Shown here one piece after another: positions 1 through 11,555 of a DNA stretch of 64,000 bases (the first letter of the stretch is position 1; every line of letters starts with the position of its first letter). The notes under the pieces were generated by a model. That model was given only the letters and a program-made list of their open reading frames with translations. It did not search any database and was not told the DNA's origin. Source of the stretch: Arachnopeziza araneosa. Its lineage: Eukaryota; Ascomycota; Leotiomycetes; Helotiales; Arachnopezizaceae. Both the position numbers and the translations under genes were made by a program. Location of the stretch: positions 180,242-244,241 of the forward strand of contig QYAI01000061.1 of the NCBI GenBank assembly GCA_003988855.1. The letters are read 5' to 3'.

Positions 1-608
1 ACAGAGAGCGAAGAAGAATAGCCTGCTGCAATCGCCTTCGCGATCAAAAGTATGATGTTCGCAGTGACATTGATGTTAATCGCCCATCTCGCATCTCTCC
101 TGGCCTTGAGACGCTTCTCACGTTCTTCGTCCGGAAGAAATGGCTCAATACAACCTTGTGTATCCTGCAGCGCACCACCTCCTTCTGCAATACCATCTCC
201 GTTGTCATCTCGCGGATCAAAGGATTCAAGAATATCGTCCGAAAGGGCTTCAACAATGGCATTGACTTCTAGCCAGTCGTCCAGACGAGAATTCTGCTCA
301 GTGTAAAACTGGCGTACGGCTTTAGATTTAATAGATTTAAGCTTCTAAAAGTCAGATAATTCTCAGCGTGTTGAATAAGCATAGAGTACCTCCTCATTGC
401 TCTTGCGATAATTTTCTAAACTCTTGGAATCCGCAACGCTATCAAGTAGTTTCTTTTTGAACTCAACTCTTCGTAGGTCGTCCGGTTCGAGCTTGCTGTG
501 ATCTCTAAACCGATAATTGCGGTCCTGAGCAGGGCGGGCCTCAAGGTCCTTCCGAAGATATTCAGATTCTTTTGATAACTTTGCTCTCATTCCACGCTTT
601 CCTGCCAT
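1..608 (-). CDS. Cation diffusion facilitator (CDF) metal transporter, N-terminal part
   Basis: The minus-strand reading frame runs off the left edge. Exon 1 (608-390) starts at the first ATG (MAGKRGMRAK) and encodes a charged cytosolic N-terminus. A 45-bp intron (389-345, GTACTC...TTTTAG) joins it in phase to exon 2, which contains RQFYTEQNSRLDDWLEVN, an acidic linker and then WAININVTANIILL, the start of the first membrane segment. The QNSRLDDWLEV box followed by this segment is typical of fungal CDF proteins, which export Zn, Fe, Mn or Co from the cytosol into organelles or out of the cell. The transport domain itself lies outside the window, so metal specificity cannot be judged. The frame stays open upstream to about 758 but without an ATG, and an extra 5' exon is possible. 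Confidence 0.72.
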
Positions 609-1099
609 TGATTCACGGGTAGCGAGAACATCTAAGAAAAGAAGTGAAAAGGGAAGTAGATTTTCAATAAGCCTTGGACCTACTCTCTTGCCAAGTTTCT
701 GGTAGCTACCCGCTGATGATGTCACATTCTGTACCTGCGGATTGGCTATCTTTGACAACGATAATGCAGAGTCCTGCTAGTTCAACAGCATCAACCAACC
801 CACACCTTCAGATGCCGATATATTTCGAGGCTTGGCATCAACGCTTAAGAAAAGAAGCGACTTCACCTGCTTCCGCTGTCCAGTCAGATAAGCTTTAGTG
901 CTGCACTGTTACCTATAGCTTCGACGAGAGGACGAGCAATTGATGCTTGCGTGCCATTTTCGTTCACCATTAAACGCTTATCATAACACAAGTCCATCAT
1001 TTAATACCGTCCTACATATATCCGTATCCTGTTCCCAGCCGGTCCCGTATCCAATTTTGCGACTTCTTTATTGTTACAATGCCTTCTCCGATGCTCTTT
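609..1099. other. Intergenic, CDF gene to MFS gene
   Basis: This holds the upstream region of the CDF gene and the 3' flank of the MFS gene. No further gene is seen. Plus-strand open frames here have no recognisable protein. Confidence 0.5.
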
Positions 1100-2658
1100 C
1101 TACAGCTCAACCACCTCCTTCTTCACATCCTTCACAACCTTCCCTTCCGCTCCCCTCGGTGTCTTTAACGCAAAAAAAGCAACTAAACTCACAGCTAACA
1201 CCCCCATACCGCCAATCGTGTACGCCACCTCTCTTCCCGCCCACCAATACACACTCGTAAACAGTAAAGGGCCTAGTCCTCTCCCTAACTGGCCCCAACT
1301 CCTCAAATTCCCCAATTTACCACCCCTCTCATTTTCTCCTGCTTCGAAACTACTCAGTGCATTCAAGCCCGTTACAACAGTAGCTGTTGTCACAGCTAGG
1401 AGTGTTGTAGCAGCATATAACCCCAACACTGTGTCGATCCTTGCCAGCAAAAACAGTGCGAGCAAGCATGAGATAATACCAATACGAACTGACATCAGTG
1501 GAGGTAGACGGCGAGTAACACCACCTTGGAGAATGCTGGCAACAAGGCCCATATATCCCAAAAGACGGCCGTTCAGTTTGGAGGTGTACCCAAAAAGATC
1601 GTAGGTCATGAAAGGGAGAGAAAACTCCATTCCCGAGAAAAAAAGAATGAAGGCTAGGTGGGTGAGATTGAGAAGGAAGTGGGAGTTAGTACGAGTAAAC
1701 TTCTTGCCTGTCTCTGAAGATGCCATTGTCGCTGTTGTTTTGGGAGTAGTAGCAGATGTCCCGCTTAGCTTAGCTTCTGCGACTTTGCTCGGCAAAGTCT
1801 CTGGGAGGTAGAAGTACAAGTATACTGTTTCTGTGACGATGAGGAATAGCGAGAATCCAGCAGCAGTTGCAAAAGGATTCGCTTTTACTGAGCTGATGGT
1901 GCTCAACCATGCCCCTAGCGCAGGACCAAATGTAAAGCTTATACTGAAGCAGATTCCCACCAATGCCATCGTAGCCCCCCTCTGCTGTTCGTTGGAAATG
2001 TCAGTCGCAATTGCGATCGCTAGCTGGACGTTGCCTTCAGAGAGGCCGCCAACAATGCGAGAGAGGAGGAAGGTTCGGAAATCGGTGGCGCAAACCCAGA
2101 GGAGCACACTGAGGATATTGCCCGACATACTAAATAGAAGCGCCGTCCTGCGTCCATACTTGTCGGAGAGTGTGCCTATAATTGGGGAGGCAAGTGCTTG
2201 CAGTAGTCTGCAGGTCAGCAAATATTTCTCAAGCCCACGGCAGCACAAACATACGAAAATAAGCTCCCTAATGCTCCACCTAGAAGAACAATGTCATATC
2301 TCGAGTCAATTGGACGCGCGAAGGATGCTTTGTAGGCATTCAGGTAGGTCAGAATGTGGGAGAGGACGGAAGGCGATTCATTTCCAGAGCTAAATTCTGT
2401 GGGCGCCTCGAGACTACACTGCCGTCAGTATACTCTCCAAACTTCTCTTCTCTTCTGTTCCAATACTTACTCCCTATAATATGCCAACAAAGAAGGAAAG
2501 AGAGGGAGAATAAACGTAAAACTGATCTGCCAGATATTACATCAGCTAAATGTCAACGAAAACAGCAGACATTATGAGCATACCAAGTCTAGTAACAATG
2601 ATATGAACACGACTCTCAGCACCTTCTTCCTCGTCGTTTTATCAACTGGGCCTGCCAT
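1100..2658 (-). CDS. MFS transporter, TetA/MFSD10-like
   Basis: Four exons: 2658-2584, 2526-2471, 2413-2255 and 2207-1100, with introns 2583-2527 (57 bp), 2470-2414 (57 bp) and 2254-2208 (47 bp). Spliced, it begins MAGPVDKTTRKKVLRVVF, followed by a first membrane helix with ISFTFILPLFPSLL and then VLLGGALGSLFSLLQALASP. The loop 2-3 signature is GTLSDKYGRRTAL. This is the drug:H+ antiporter family related to bacterial TetA and animal MFSD10. About 12 helices with a Ser/Thr-rich central cytoplasmic loop (TSATTPKTTATMASS) fit the family. The substrate is unknown and the location is probably the plasma or vacuolar membrane. The start is the first ATG after an in-frame stop. Confidence 0.88.
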
Positions 2659-5600
2659 CGCGTTGGTTGTCGTATGTTGTGTTCTGCTCTACAGATCCGA
2701 GAAAGTTTCCGTGGCTCCTTTTATATCACGGTCTCTCCGTCCTCATACCAACAGTAACCAGAAACGGTTCAAAATTCTCAATGCAAGATTTTAACATCTG
2801 TGGAAAGTCACAAACCACCAGGTTAAGTAAGGCCAGCGTGTTCACATCATGGCGCTGCTGTTCGTCGTCTCTCAGTTCGAGGCGCCTGCGGCGTCCAAAC
2901 GCCACAAGCTGCACGCGTCGGATCGAAGCTCACCAGGATGATGGAGACAAAGAACTCCGCGGCGTCTAAACGCCACACCTATACTGTACCCGTCGGATCG
3001 AAGCTCACTAGGATGACGCAGACGCAGGGCTCCACTTGGAAGCGCCAGGAGAGGCGTGCTTCTAAATTCCAAAGAGTCTAGGTATGCTGGAACCTATCTG
3101 GTGGGGCAGAGAGCGAGGGATACGTACGAGGAAGGGGACGAAAAGACCGGGTGAGAAGGAACAAAAAACACTATGTGAGCTATTGGACTTATGGATTTGC
3201 GCCTGTCGGAAATTGGTAGTCGTCAAATACCTCGCCCAGAAATTGAGGAAAGACATTTCGTGCAACTTTCTATCATATCTATCACCTGCATCTTTCCCTC
3301 TTCGGGTTTAAAGTGAGATCAGAGCAACCCTAGTGTCATGCTTACAGTATTGTCCTCGAGGTCCGAGTGGTCTCTGCTTTACTGCAAGATCCAGATCGAC
3401 GGATGACAAGCTACAATCAACTTGGACAGTTATCCGATCCAATTCCTCCCTGACTCATCCTCTCAAGGCAGCCCCCCATTCAGAAGAGCCCACCATGTTC
3501 TTGGGCCAGCATGGAATGGAAGTTTTAGCTATTGAGGCTGGTTTGATGTAAGGCCCGAAAGATAAATCATGCAAATTTTCTCAGTGGATGTCAATGATAA
3601 ATACCAACTTCCTAGTCTAAGAGCACCGGAATCTTTGCCTATTTACGTAATCATCATTGAGCGTAGCAACAGTTTGGCATTAGTCTTGATTGAAAAAGGG
3701 CGGCTTCAAGAAGCCCAAAGTCAGTAACCTTCACTTCAGACACACCTAAGTAACCAGCACTTGATATCTTCATTGGTCCAAAAAATAAACCACAATTAAT
3801 CGTGTAGCAGTGATAACTACATTGCTTTCTTTTCTGATGAGAGAAAATGTTGGTTGTCAGCATGTTGCTAGTCGCGCCGTGTCAAATTATGGGACATAAG
3901 TGCTTGCATGAGGATGGAATAGAGTCAAGGAGCTAATGAAGTTGAAAGTTTTCTTATAAGATAAAGTTATAGCTCACAACGTTTCAGCAGCTGGCTTCAA
4001 TATTTAGATCCTGGATTTCCTCATACTATTACCTTCGTCATTACTATAATTATAGAAAAGTACTTTATTTATCAAGTAAATTCTAAATGTGGAAAACGTA
4101 GCTGGAGATAAGCAATCAATCGGCCTTTTGGAAGTCGGATGACAAGTTCAGGTGCCGAGCTTACCAGCACATCCAAACCTCCCTAGCATATCAGACGTTG
4201 CCCTAGCAAACTCTCTAGAAGTCTTCCGACTTTCCCTGCCGTAGTGAAATCCATGACCAAAGATGAGACCATGAATAGTCTCCCTTCCTGGCGGAAGGTC
4301 AATAGCCCAAGATTTTAAACTGTTGGTACAATAATCACGTGCCACGCATGAGAGCCTAGTTAGTCAGGCAGCCAGAACCCCATAAGGGTTCTCCAGCTGC
4401 CTCCATCCTTCTTTCTAAGTGAGGAGTCCAGTATCCAGGGTAAACCGGCCAATACGAATAACCTAGGTTTATCGTGAACCGACACTGATCACCAAGGTGC
4501 TTTGATATTTCTATTTAGACAGAAATCCAGCACTTATTTACTGAAGGTGGTAGATGCAGAATTCAAGAAACAGATCTTGTGGCACGTCCTACCTATCGAG
4601 TCAAGGATACTTTCGCATGTATGTTAAATTTTAGGGGGACTTCCTCTTCACTCCCACGTCATCCTCAGTTCTAAGTGGTAGCTAAGTAACATGAGATTAC
4701 CATTGTTAGTCAAAAAAGATTCCAAAACTCTCTATTTCACGATAGGGAACTATCTGTTTATTCATATTCCTCCCTTCGAACACCTTTGCTAGAATTTTGC
4801 TTTAAAATTCTCGAGTTCTTCGGGCGGACCAATCTCATCCTCGGCCGGAGTTCAAAACAGAGGCTGAGAAGGACTTTGAATGAAACGGTTGTCTTCTTTA
4901 ACCTGAGACAGGGCAACCCTAAGTGAAAGGAGTAATGTTAGTAAAATTCCAAAAATATGATTAGCTTGTTCATTGTACGGAAGAAAGTTAGGATTTCATG
5001 AGCGCCCATCACAAACTTAGGTCGTCTGGTTTCCCAAAGTCATCTTTCAACTCTGGATATCGACACGCTGGGACTAGACCGCGATAGCCCGCATTATTCT
5101 ATAGTCATACACATGGGATCTTCTTCATATACGCGGCAGTTGCTTTCAAAATAATCGAGTCAGAGTTTCAAAGCTAGAAGGGCGTGTATTTAGACGTCGA
5201 TTTGCCTTATCTGGTCTATGAAAGCTCACAGAGGAGCCTTGGCCGATACCCTGTTCAGGTTTGTTTACCAGGAAAGGAAATCTTTGAATATCCAGTCATC
5301 TTTGCAGCAGGATCTGGTGATATTGTGAGGCCATTCGCTGCTCCTTCTTGCCTGATTTGGATGGATGCAGATAGATTCATACCTTTGACAATGCCTTTGA
5401 GTTTCTAGATAGTTTATTCGCCAGATCATCCCATGAAAACTCAAGCCCTTCCTATCGTCCATGTAACTCTAAACCGGCGTTAAGGCGTAATACATTAGAT
5501 CCTGGTACGTTGATTGTTGTGGAAGAAGCGGCGAATAATCCTTCAAGGCTCAGCAGAGAGTATGCACTGCAGTTTTATTGCCGGCCGAGCGCGAAATGCA

Positions 5601-6227
5601 GCAAAATTTGGTTGAGGAACTGAATGGGAAGACTTGGGCCGACAGGATCACCTGACCTTGAGCTTTAGAAAACCTACCTATTTGGAGCAATAAAACATAA
5701 CCAGAAACCAGCGCTTATGTTTGATCTCACTACCATTTCCCGAAAACAACAACTAATAAATTATACACAGGTCCTGCTACTCACGTGACCACAATGAGCC
5801 AGAATGACTCATGCTTGCAGAGTAATGCCTGCTATATAAAAAGCGGAGTGCAAATAACAACTTCCTGTGGCTTGGATAAAGAGCCAGCTCGACTCATTAT
5901 GATTCATTTTGAGTTTCTATGTGCAGTCACTTAAGGAATGTGAGATTTTGGTGGAAATTTTGATGTACATATAATGTAGATAAGACCAAGCAATTCTATT
6001 AGAATGAAGAAATGTTTAGAATGCAGCAGCGATCTGAGTCCATCTACTCAGCATATGTATCTATCATCCCATGACGAAGACCAAATATTTTCCCGATCTG
6101 AAATTCCATGATCAAAAAATTGAAAGAACCGACATCGTCTGATCTCTTCCCTTACTCCTCCGTAACTATCATTCATATCCTTTACTGCGACGCTAACATC
6201 CTGTACATTACCAAGATGCTTTCGGGC
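2659..6227. other. Gene-poor region
   Basis: About 3.6 kb without a gene I can support. Open frames are short, on both strands and not recognisable. The only structured element is the imperfect tandem repeat at 2888-3030. A TATA-like stretch (gctatataaaaagc) lies near 5832, but no gene follows it on the plus strand. Confidence 0.5.
2888..3030. repeat. Imperfect tandem repeat, period about 71-75 bp, two copies
   Basis: The unit carries gcggcgtccaaacgcc followed by gtcggatcgaagctcac and aggatga. Copy one starts at 2888 and copy two at 2959. The second motif is spaced 75 bp, so there is a small indel. The GC content is well above the surroundings. It is not clearly coding. Confidence 0.7.
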
Positions 6228-7111
6228 TTACTCACTCTTCATCAAGCCTCTCAAAATCCCATTCTCCGCCTCTAGACGCGCCACTTTCAGCTTCAGCTCA
6301 TCCCTCTCAGCCTCTGTGTCCTTGAGAGTGGCCTCAAGGTCTTTGACTTGGTCTACCTTCTTCTGACGGTAGCGGCGAGCTGCTATAGTGTTAAGATTGC
6401 GCTTTTTTATCTTTATTGATAAATCGTGGCGAGGTTGAGGAGATGACGTTTTGGATTGTGGAGACGAAATAGAATGAGGTGCTAGAGGTGTTGGGTCGTT
6501 TAGGGATAAGATATCTGAATATGGTCAATGGGAAAACCCGGTTCGTTTTAGGTACTTTTCTTACCTGGGATAAGAATTGCCTTTGGGGAGTGATTTGAGA
6601 TCGAAGATGTAGTTGACTGAATTGACGTTTTAGCGACACTAAGTTCTGATGTCAAAAATGATGTCTCGGTATCCTGGCCTAGCGGCATGCCCATTTCAGA
6701 GTCATTGCCAGCCCACGAAGCCCAATCAATCATCTCGCCTGCAGAGTCAAAAATACCCCCCTGGATCTGATTGCGTCCCAACTCCAGCTGGAATGAGGCA
6801 TTGACAGGGACAGCACTTGTATCGAGCTCCAAAAAATGATTCGCTTGCAAGACTTCAGGCCAATTGACCTGAAAACCTAAAAGATTCTCGTGATAAAAAC
6901 TAGAGTCGTCGTATCCAAGGTGGCTTAAATCCGCAGTGTCGTTGTGGTCTGAAGAAAGTGTTTGCGGATTGCTTTGCAGTGGTTGTAGTGGTGGAAGTTG
7001 CGCACTCCATTCCGAAATTGTTCAGACGGGCCCAAGACCCGTTAAGAGATTTGAGGTGTATTGAAGCCGGCTTGCTGCAAAAAGCAGAAACGGGGTATTG
7101 ACAGAAGGCAT
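6228..7111 (-). pseudogene. bZIP transcription factor, IDI-4-like, interrupted by one TGA
   Basis: The frame from ATG at 7111 runs through codon 29, meets TGA at 7024-7022 as codon 30, and continues in the same frame (TISEWSAQLPPLQPLQ) to an intron at 6564-6515 (GTAAG...TTCAG). The last exon ends at 6228. Total 278 codons including both stops, divisible by three after splicing. The C-terminus has a bZIP basic region KKRNLNTIAARRYRQKK followed by leucine-zipper heptads ending GLMKSE. The basic region resembles the IDI-4 group of fungal bZIPs (Podospora incompatibility-induced; family knowledge). No ATG follows the TGA before the acidic middle, so a full-length protein needs readthrough, an unseen alternative 5' exon, or the gene is newly broken. 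Confidence 0.72.
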
Positions 7112-7598
7112 GTGGCGGAAGGTCGTCTTTAAGTAGGAACTCGGTGGATTGGTGGGCACCAGACGTGAGATTATCAATTGACTAATTCATGGTTAGTTCG
7201 AGGCTATGGACTTCCAATGCAGCACGGCGATGACTCTGAGATAATTAGTGTGCTCTGGCAAAGTAGATTGAAATTATGGATTTGGACAAATTAGTTCAAC
7301 CGAGTGCTTTGATTTGTGGCTTCAAAGCTCGTTTCTTTGCTATGTCCATCATCCTTGAACTCCTGTGCTTTGAGACGTATCGAAAATATCCGCAGACTCC
7401 AACAAAATTCTGTACTAAAATATTTGGATGAGGTAAAGGTGTGTATTGCACGCCTTACTAAGCTTCGAATGGATCCTGTGGCTTCGACCTTTGAGAAGCC
7501 GAACCAGAGCTTTTAAGACCTCAGACATGTTGCAGCTCGAAGGCTAATCGTAGGGTAAGGGCTACTACTATATTAAAATCTGTATGATCGCCCAGAGT
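7112..7598. other. Intergenic, upstream of the bZIP gene
   Basis: Promoter side of the bZIP gene and 3' flank of the F-box-like gene. No gene seen. Confidence 0.5.
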
Positions 7599-8495
7599 CT
7601 AAATGTCTGAGATCATCTCTTGAATCTCGAGATTCTTTCTCCAGCTTCTAAAAGTTTCACGGAATTGAGTTTGATCCCTGTAGCACAAAACCCCATCCAT
7701 ATAAAGCTCGCCGCCGAGAAGCCTATTCATTTCCGCCAAAGTCTCTTCACAGTCGTCCGGCGGATGATCGTTGAGCCAACCTTTCTGAGCTGCGGCTGAT
7801 GTATGCTTTACTCCTAGAAGAATGTTCAGTTTTCTTCGTACCCCTACAAATCGATCTTCAACAATACTAGCCTCCTCAGAAGGGTTGGATGGTCTAGCAA
7901 GATTCAACAACGAGCTCAGCTTATCCCAAGAATCGGCCTTTTCGAGTTGCCGTTGCAGGTAGATTCCAGTAATAGTCGTGGTAGTGTCAAGCTCAGTCCC
8001 CAAAGTCTTGCCGCATCTACTCTCTACTATCTCCCCAAATTTTGCCATTGTACCTATGCCTGAGATTGTGAAGGTGATCTCCTTCAAAACACCGTGTCTT
8101 GCCCATCGAGAGAGGTGATGGATAAGGCTCTGGGCCTTGTCCAATTCGTTGTTTTGGGCGCACCACAAACGAATCTCAACCCTATGGAGCAGATTTGCTA
8201 GCCGCAGCTGACTTTCTAGAAGTTTAATGGGGTTGGCACCGCCCTCGTGAAGAATTTCGATACAAAACAGATTTTCGTGCCAATAGCTGTATTTGGCTTC
8301 TTCATAAATCTGGCTGCAAGTGCGTAGCATATCAAATTTGATCGTTTCGAACGGAGATCTTGGAAAGGCTGACAGCCTCGCCGCCTTGGTGAGCGGATCT
8401 TCCTCGACAACAACACGGCCTGTCGGGGCAAGAATGTAGGCATACACTTGGTCACGTATCTCCCGAGGGAGAATGGTAAGGAATCCGCAGATCAT
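7599..8495 (-). CDS. F-box-like (2EXR-type) fungal protein
   Basis: Single exon, 298 aa, starting at the ATG of MICGFLTILPREIRDQVYAY. The opening LP.EIRD.VY motif is the F-box-like start of a large, lineage-expanded group of Pezizomycotina proteins. It is followed by the usual FDMLRTCSQIYEEAKYSYW block, where a leucine/cysteine stretch precedes the 'oligo-residue then aromatic' segment. The rest is a helical, leucine-rich body of unknown function. An SCF adaptor role is possible but not shown. The frame is open further upstream but without an ATG. Confidence 0.8.
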   Translation of the reverse strand: MICGFLTILPREIRDQVYAYILAPTGRVVVEEDPLTKAARLSAFPRSPFETIKFDMLRTCSQIYEEAKYSYWHENLFCIEILHEGGANPIKLLESQLRLANLLHRVEIRLWCAQNNELDKAQSLIHHLSRWARHGVLKEITFTISGIGTMAKFGEIVESRCGKTLGTELDTTTTITGIYLQRQLEKADSWDKLSSLLNLARPSNPSEEASIVEDRFVGVRRKLNILLGVKHTSAAAQKGWLNDHPPDDCEETLAEMNRLLGGELYMDGVLCYRDQTQFRETFRSWRKNLEIQEMISDI

Positions 8496-8889
8496 TTTCG
8501 TGGTGGGTATGATGGTGAGGGAATTGGCGAAGGATGCGAAATTTTGAGGCACCCGAATCGCCTACACTGCCGAAAATCCATCTCACGTCATTATCAGCTT
8601 TCAAATCACTTCTGGAGAAATCAATTCGAACGTTCTGTTGCAGATGAATCTTTGAAGCCCGTGGAAACACTCAAGAGACTCAATTTACATATTCCCTCAA
8701 ATTTGAATTTCTGGAATACAATACTGGATGACCTCTTGTTATATCTACAATTCCTAAGTTCTTCCTCAATTCTCAATAGACCGAGCGACGTTCCATTCAT
8801 ATCTCTACTCTGTCGAGCGCTTGGAATTCCCTCATCGATGGCCTACCATTAGAACTCTTTATCTCTTTAGACCGATAACTTCTTCGCAA

Positions 8890-9298
8890 TTACTCTATGG
8901 TATCATTATCAGCATATTCTCCAGATTCGGGGATCGAGTCCCGTACGGTCTGCCCTGGATTGCAGCAGCCTGCATCTTAGTCAGTTGGAAGATTCCAATG
9001 GCGCGAAACTGCTCACCAGCATAAGCGTCTGTAGTCAGCATACAGGAATAGCCAGTAGATGTCACAATTGCGTTTCGACCTAGAAAGTATCAGGGTATAT
9101 CGCATCACAAGAGAACGAGAGTTTACAGCTGTAAGTGATGGGGTTGCTGTACCACTCGTACAGACAGCACCCTCCAATTTGTGGCGCGGTGCAGGTGATG
9201 TTCCAATAGTCCAATTGTCTTGGGCTAAGCCTTTGAGGCAGGGCAAAAGTCGAGACCACGGTGACCGTGAAGAGGGAGATTGTTGTAGAGAACATCAT
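8890..9298 (-). CDS. Small secreted cysteine-rich protein
   Basis: Three exons (9298-9127, 9079-9017, 8969-8890) separated by two 47-bp introns (GTAAAC...CTAG and GTGAGC...GCAG) give 104 aa. The N-terminus MMFSTTISLFTVTVVSTFA is a signal peptide, followed by a short propeptide-like LPQRLSPRQ. The mature part has seven cysteines in the order C, CC, C, C, CC, with CTAPQIGGCC and AYAGCCNPGQ. This order recalls hydrophobins and other fungal surface or effector-like proteins, but the eighth hydrophobin cysteine is absent. No family is assigned. A start at 9346 in the same frame would add 16 residues ahead of the signal peptide and is less likely. Confidence 0.75.
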
Positions 9299-9906
9299 CT
9301 TAGACCTGCAATTGGTATTGGATTGCTGGCGAGGGTTTTTGGGCATTCATGTTTAACATTCAAAGGAGGATATTTATACATAATATGGTTGTGTTCAAAG
9401 AATTGGTAGATCTTCAGCAAGCCAAGACTGTTTATATTGAGGATATATTGAGGATACATTGAGGATACGACAATAGCCTGCCTTCTTCCTGGCTCGTATC
9501 TGGCCTTGGCAGGTTACAATAATGCAGTGGCCGTCTATAGAGGACAAGAGCTCTTGGGATGTCGCGGCCCGAAGAAACGACGGCCGTGTCACGACTTGGT
9601 TTCTCGACATCACAGTTTGACAAGCTGATGTCAAGTTATCGTTTGACGAAACTGCTATGGTTTTCCTTCATCGTTCTCTGCCCACTTGACTCATAAGAGC
9701 ACTGACGGTAGAACGAGGCACTCTCACTCCCGAGTGGTGGATCCTGTGCAGGCAACCACCTCAGAATATGACTCGCTGTCTGCTTGACACTTTGTCCTCA
9801 TTTCAAAAATTATAGTTAGAGTCTACCTACATAAATATCAACTTGAGTGTTTCCTTTCCTAACTATCGACACTTTTCTTCACTTCTCTTGATTAAACTTT
9901 GTCATA
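9299..9906. other. Intergenic, divergent promoter region
   Basis: Lies between the secreted protein (minus) and the oxygenase (plus). It contains three near-copies of a 12-bp unit (ttgaggata) around 9436-9468. No gene seen. Confidence 0.5.
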
Positions 9907-10946
9907 ATGACAACCATCATCCAAAAGCTCCGCAGCAAAGTCACCCAGGGTAGCTCCAAAACATCCAAACCACTCAGCAGAACTGTTATTCGCACCCATT
10001 ATGACTCCAAGCCTATCCCCATCCCGGACGACTTCCTAGCTCCTATCCCCGAGCCATCCACCATCCAAGTTCAACATATCAACTTCGCCGAGACAGTTCT
10101 TCCAGAGTACAGATCCCTTTTCGCTGTGATATTAGACAATGTGCTCAGCCCAGAAGAATGCTTGCAGTTCATCAACATGGCTGAGCAATCAGCTGGTGCT
10201 CATGCCGAAGATGAAGGGGAGGCGCTGGTGGAGGATAATGGATGGAGGCCGGCTCTCGTCAATGCGGGGCGGAATCACGAGGTTCTAGTGCCTGAGTATA
10301 GGAACTCGGATCGGATTATTTGGGATCAGAAAACAATTGTGAAGCGCATTTGGGATCGAGTATTACAGGGAGAGGGCATAAAAGAGGAATTATTGAGATT
10401 GGACGGGAAGAAATACGTGCCTGTGGTAGGGGAGAGGGCAATCATGAGGGGAGAAAAGTTCGTTGCTACTAAGCAGGGCTTGAATGAGAGGATGAGGTTT
10501 TTGAGATATGGGCCAGGCCAATTTTTCAAAGGTATGCTGAGCTTTCCTGCTTCATTGAGATGAGTCGGTAGGATCATCGTGAGAACCCAGTATTAACAAA
10601 GACAGAACATTGTGACGGGGCCTATGAAACCGAAGACGGATCCCAACGCTCTTTCTATACCATACACATCTATCTCAACGACTCGGCTCAAGCTCTTGGG
10701 ATTCCTCCATCTCGAAAAACAGACCTTCTCCGGGGCGGAGCAACAACTTTCCATTCCACGTCAATGAAGCACAGGTTGGACGTAGATCCAAAGGCCGGTC
10801 GGGTCCTCATATTCCAGCACCGGAGGTTGTTACACTCCGGAGATAAAGTTACTGCTGGGGTAAAGTACACAGTTAGGAGTGATATAATGTATGAACTTGA
10901 AGGGATAGCGGAGGTAGATGGTGAAGAGGATGTCATTTTTGAGTAA
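9907..10946 (+). CDS. 2-oxoglutarate/Fe(II)-dependent oxygenase (prolyl 4-hydroxylase-like)
   Basis: Two exons, 9907-10531 and 10606-10946, around a 74-bp intron (GTATGC...GACAG), give 321 aa. The catalytic half shows the Fe-binding His-x-Asp pair in EHCDG (H210, D212), the distal His in RRLLHSGDK (H285) and the 2OG-binding Arg in KYTVRSDIMY (R299). RFLRYGPGQFFK precedes the first ligand, as in the P4Hc fold. Related fungal proteins hydroxylate proteins or small molecules; the substrate here is unknown. No signal peptide, so probably cytosolic or nuclear. Confidence 0.88.
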
Positions 10947-11555
10947 TTGTTGCAACAGAGCACGAGGCTATGAGTCGAGTGAATTTCTACAGAAAACTGG
11001 GTATATGATGAGCTCGTTATGTCGTATATTGTACCTGGGGGTCTACTGTCAAATCTTATGCTCATAACGGTGTTCAATATATCCTAAGGAGACATGCCTC
11101 AACCACGGACAATGATTCTCTATTTTTCGAAAATTTATATATTCCCCAACAGCGGAATTGGTTTCAGAGTAGCAGATTTCTTTATCACTTCCTCATCGAA
11201 CGCTAAAACTCTACAAGCAGTTCCTCTCAAGTCATCATGTTAACTTCTCTCCATTATCTCTCTCCTCACAGTTTTAATGGCATCCTTTCGCATCTGTCAT
11301 CGCCCCAGTTCTCGAAACAATCGCAAGTTGACATCCCTGCGTATCCTGTGAATGGATATGTGAGAAGAGATAGTAATAGTGTATGAGGGAGTGCGCAGGA
11401 GAAGTCGACAGTCTAATTTTGCAGAGTCGACATGTTTTTCTCGACAACTTTTAGTTGATCAAACAATAGATAATCGAACTCATAGCTTAGAATAAAGTCC
11501 TATATACTAAATATACTAAATATACTAAATACGATTGGGTGCTGCTTAACACTTT
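10947..11555. other. Intergenic, convergent 3' flanks
   Basis: 3' flanks of the oxygenase (plus) and the lipase (minus). A short tandem repeat of tatactaaa lies near 11502-11531. No gene seen. Confidence 0.5.

Noticed and set aside
4148..4345. 65-codon minus-strand open frame
   Set aside because: No family resemblance and no neighbouring exon. Treated as chance.
5184..5408. 74-codon plus-strand open frame in the gene-poor region
   Set aside because: No recognisable motif, no introns extending it, and equally long random frames nearby.
9395..9634. 79-codon minus-strand frame upstream of the secreted protein gene
   Set aside because: Runs through a short repeat, with no conserved features.
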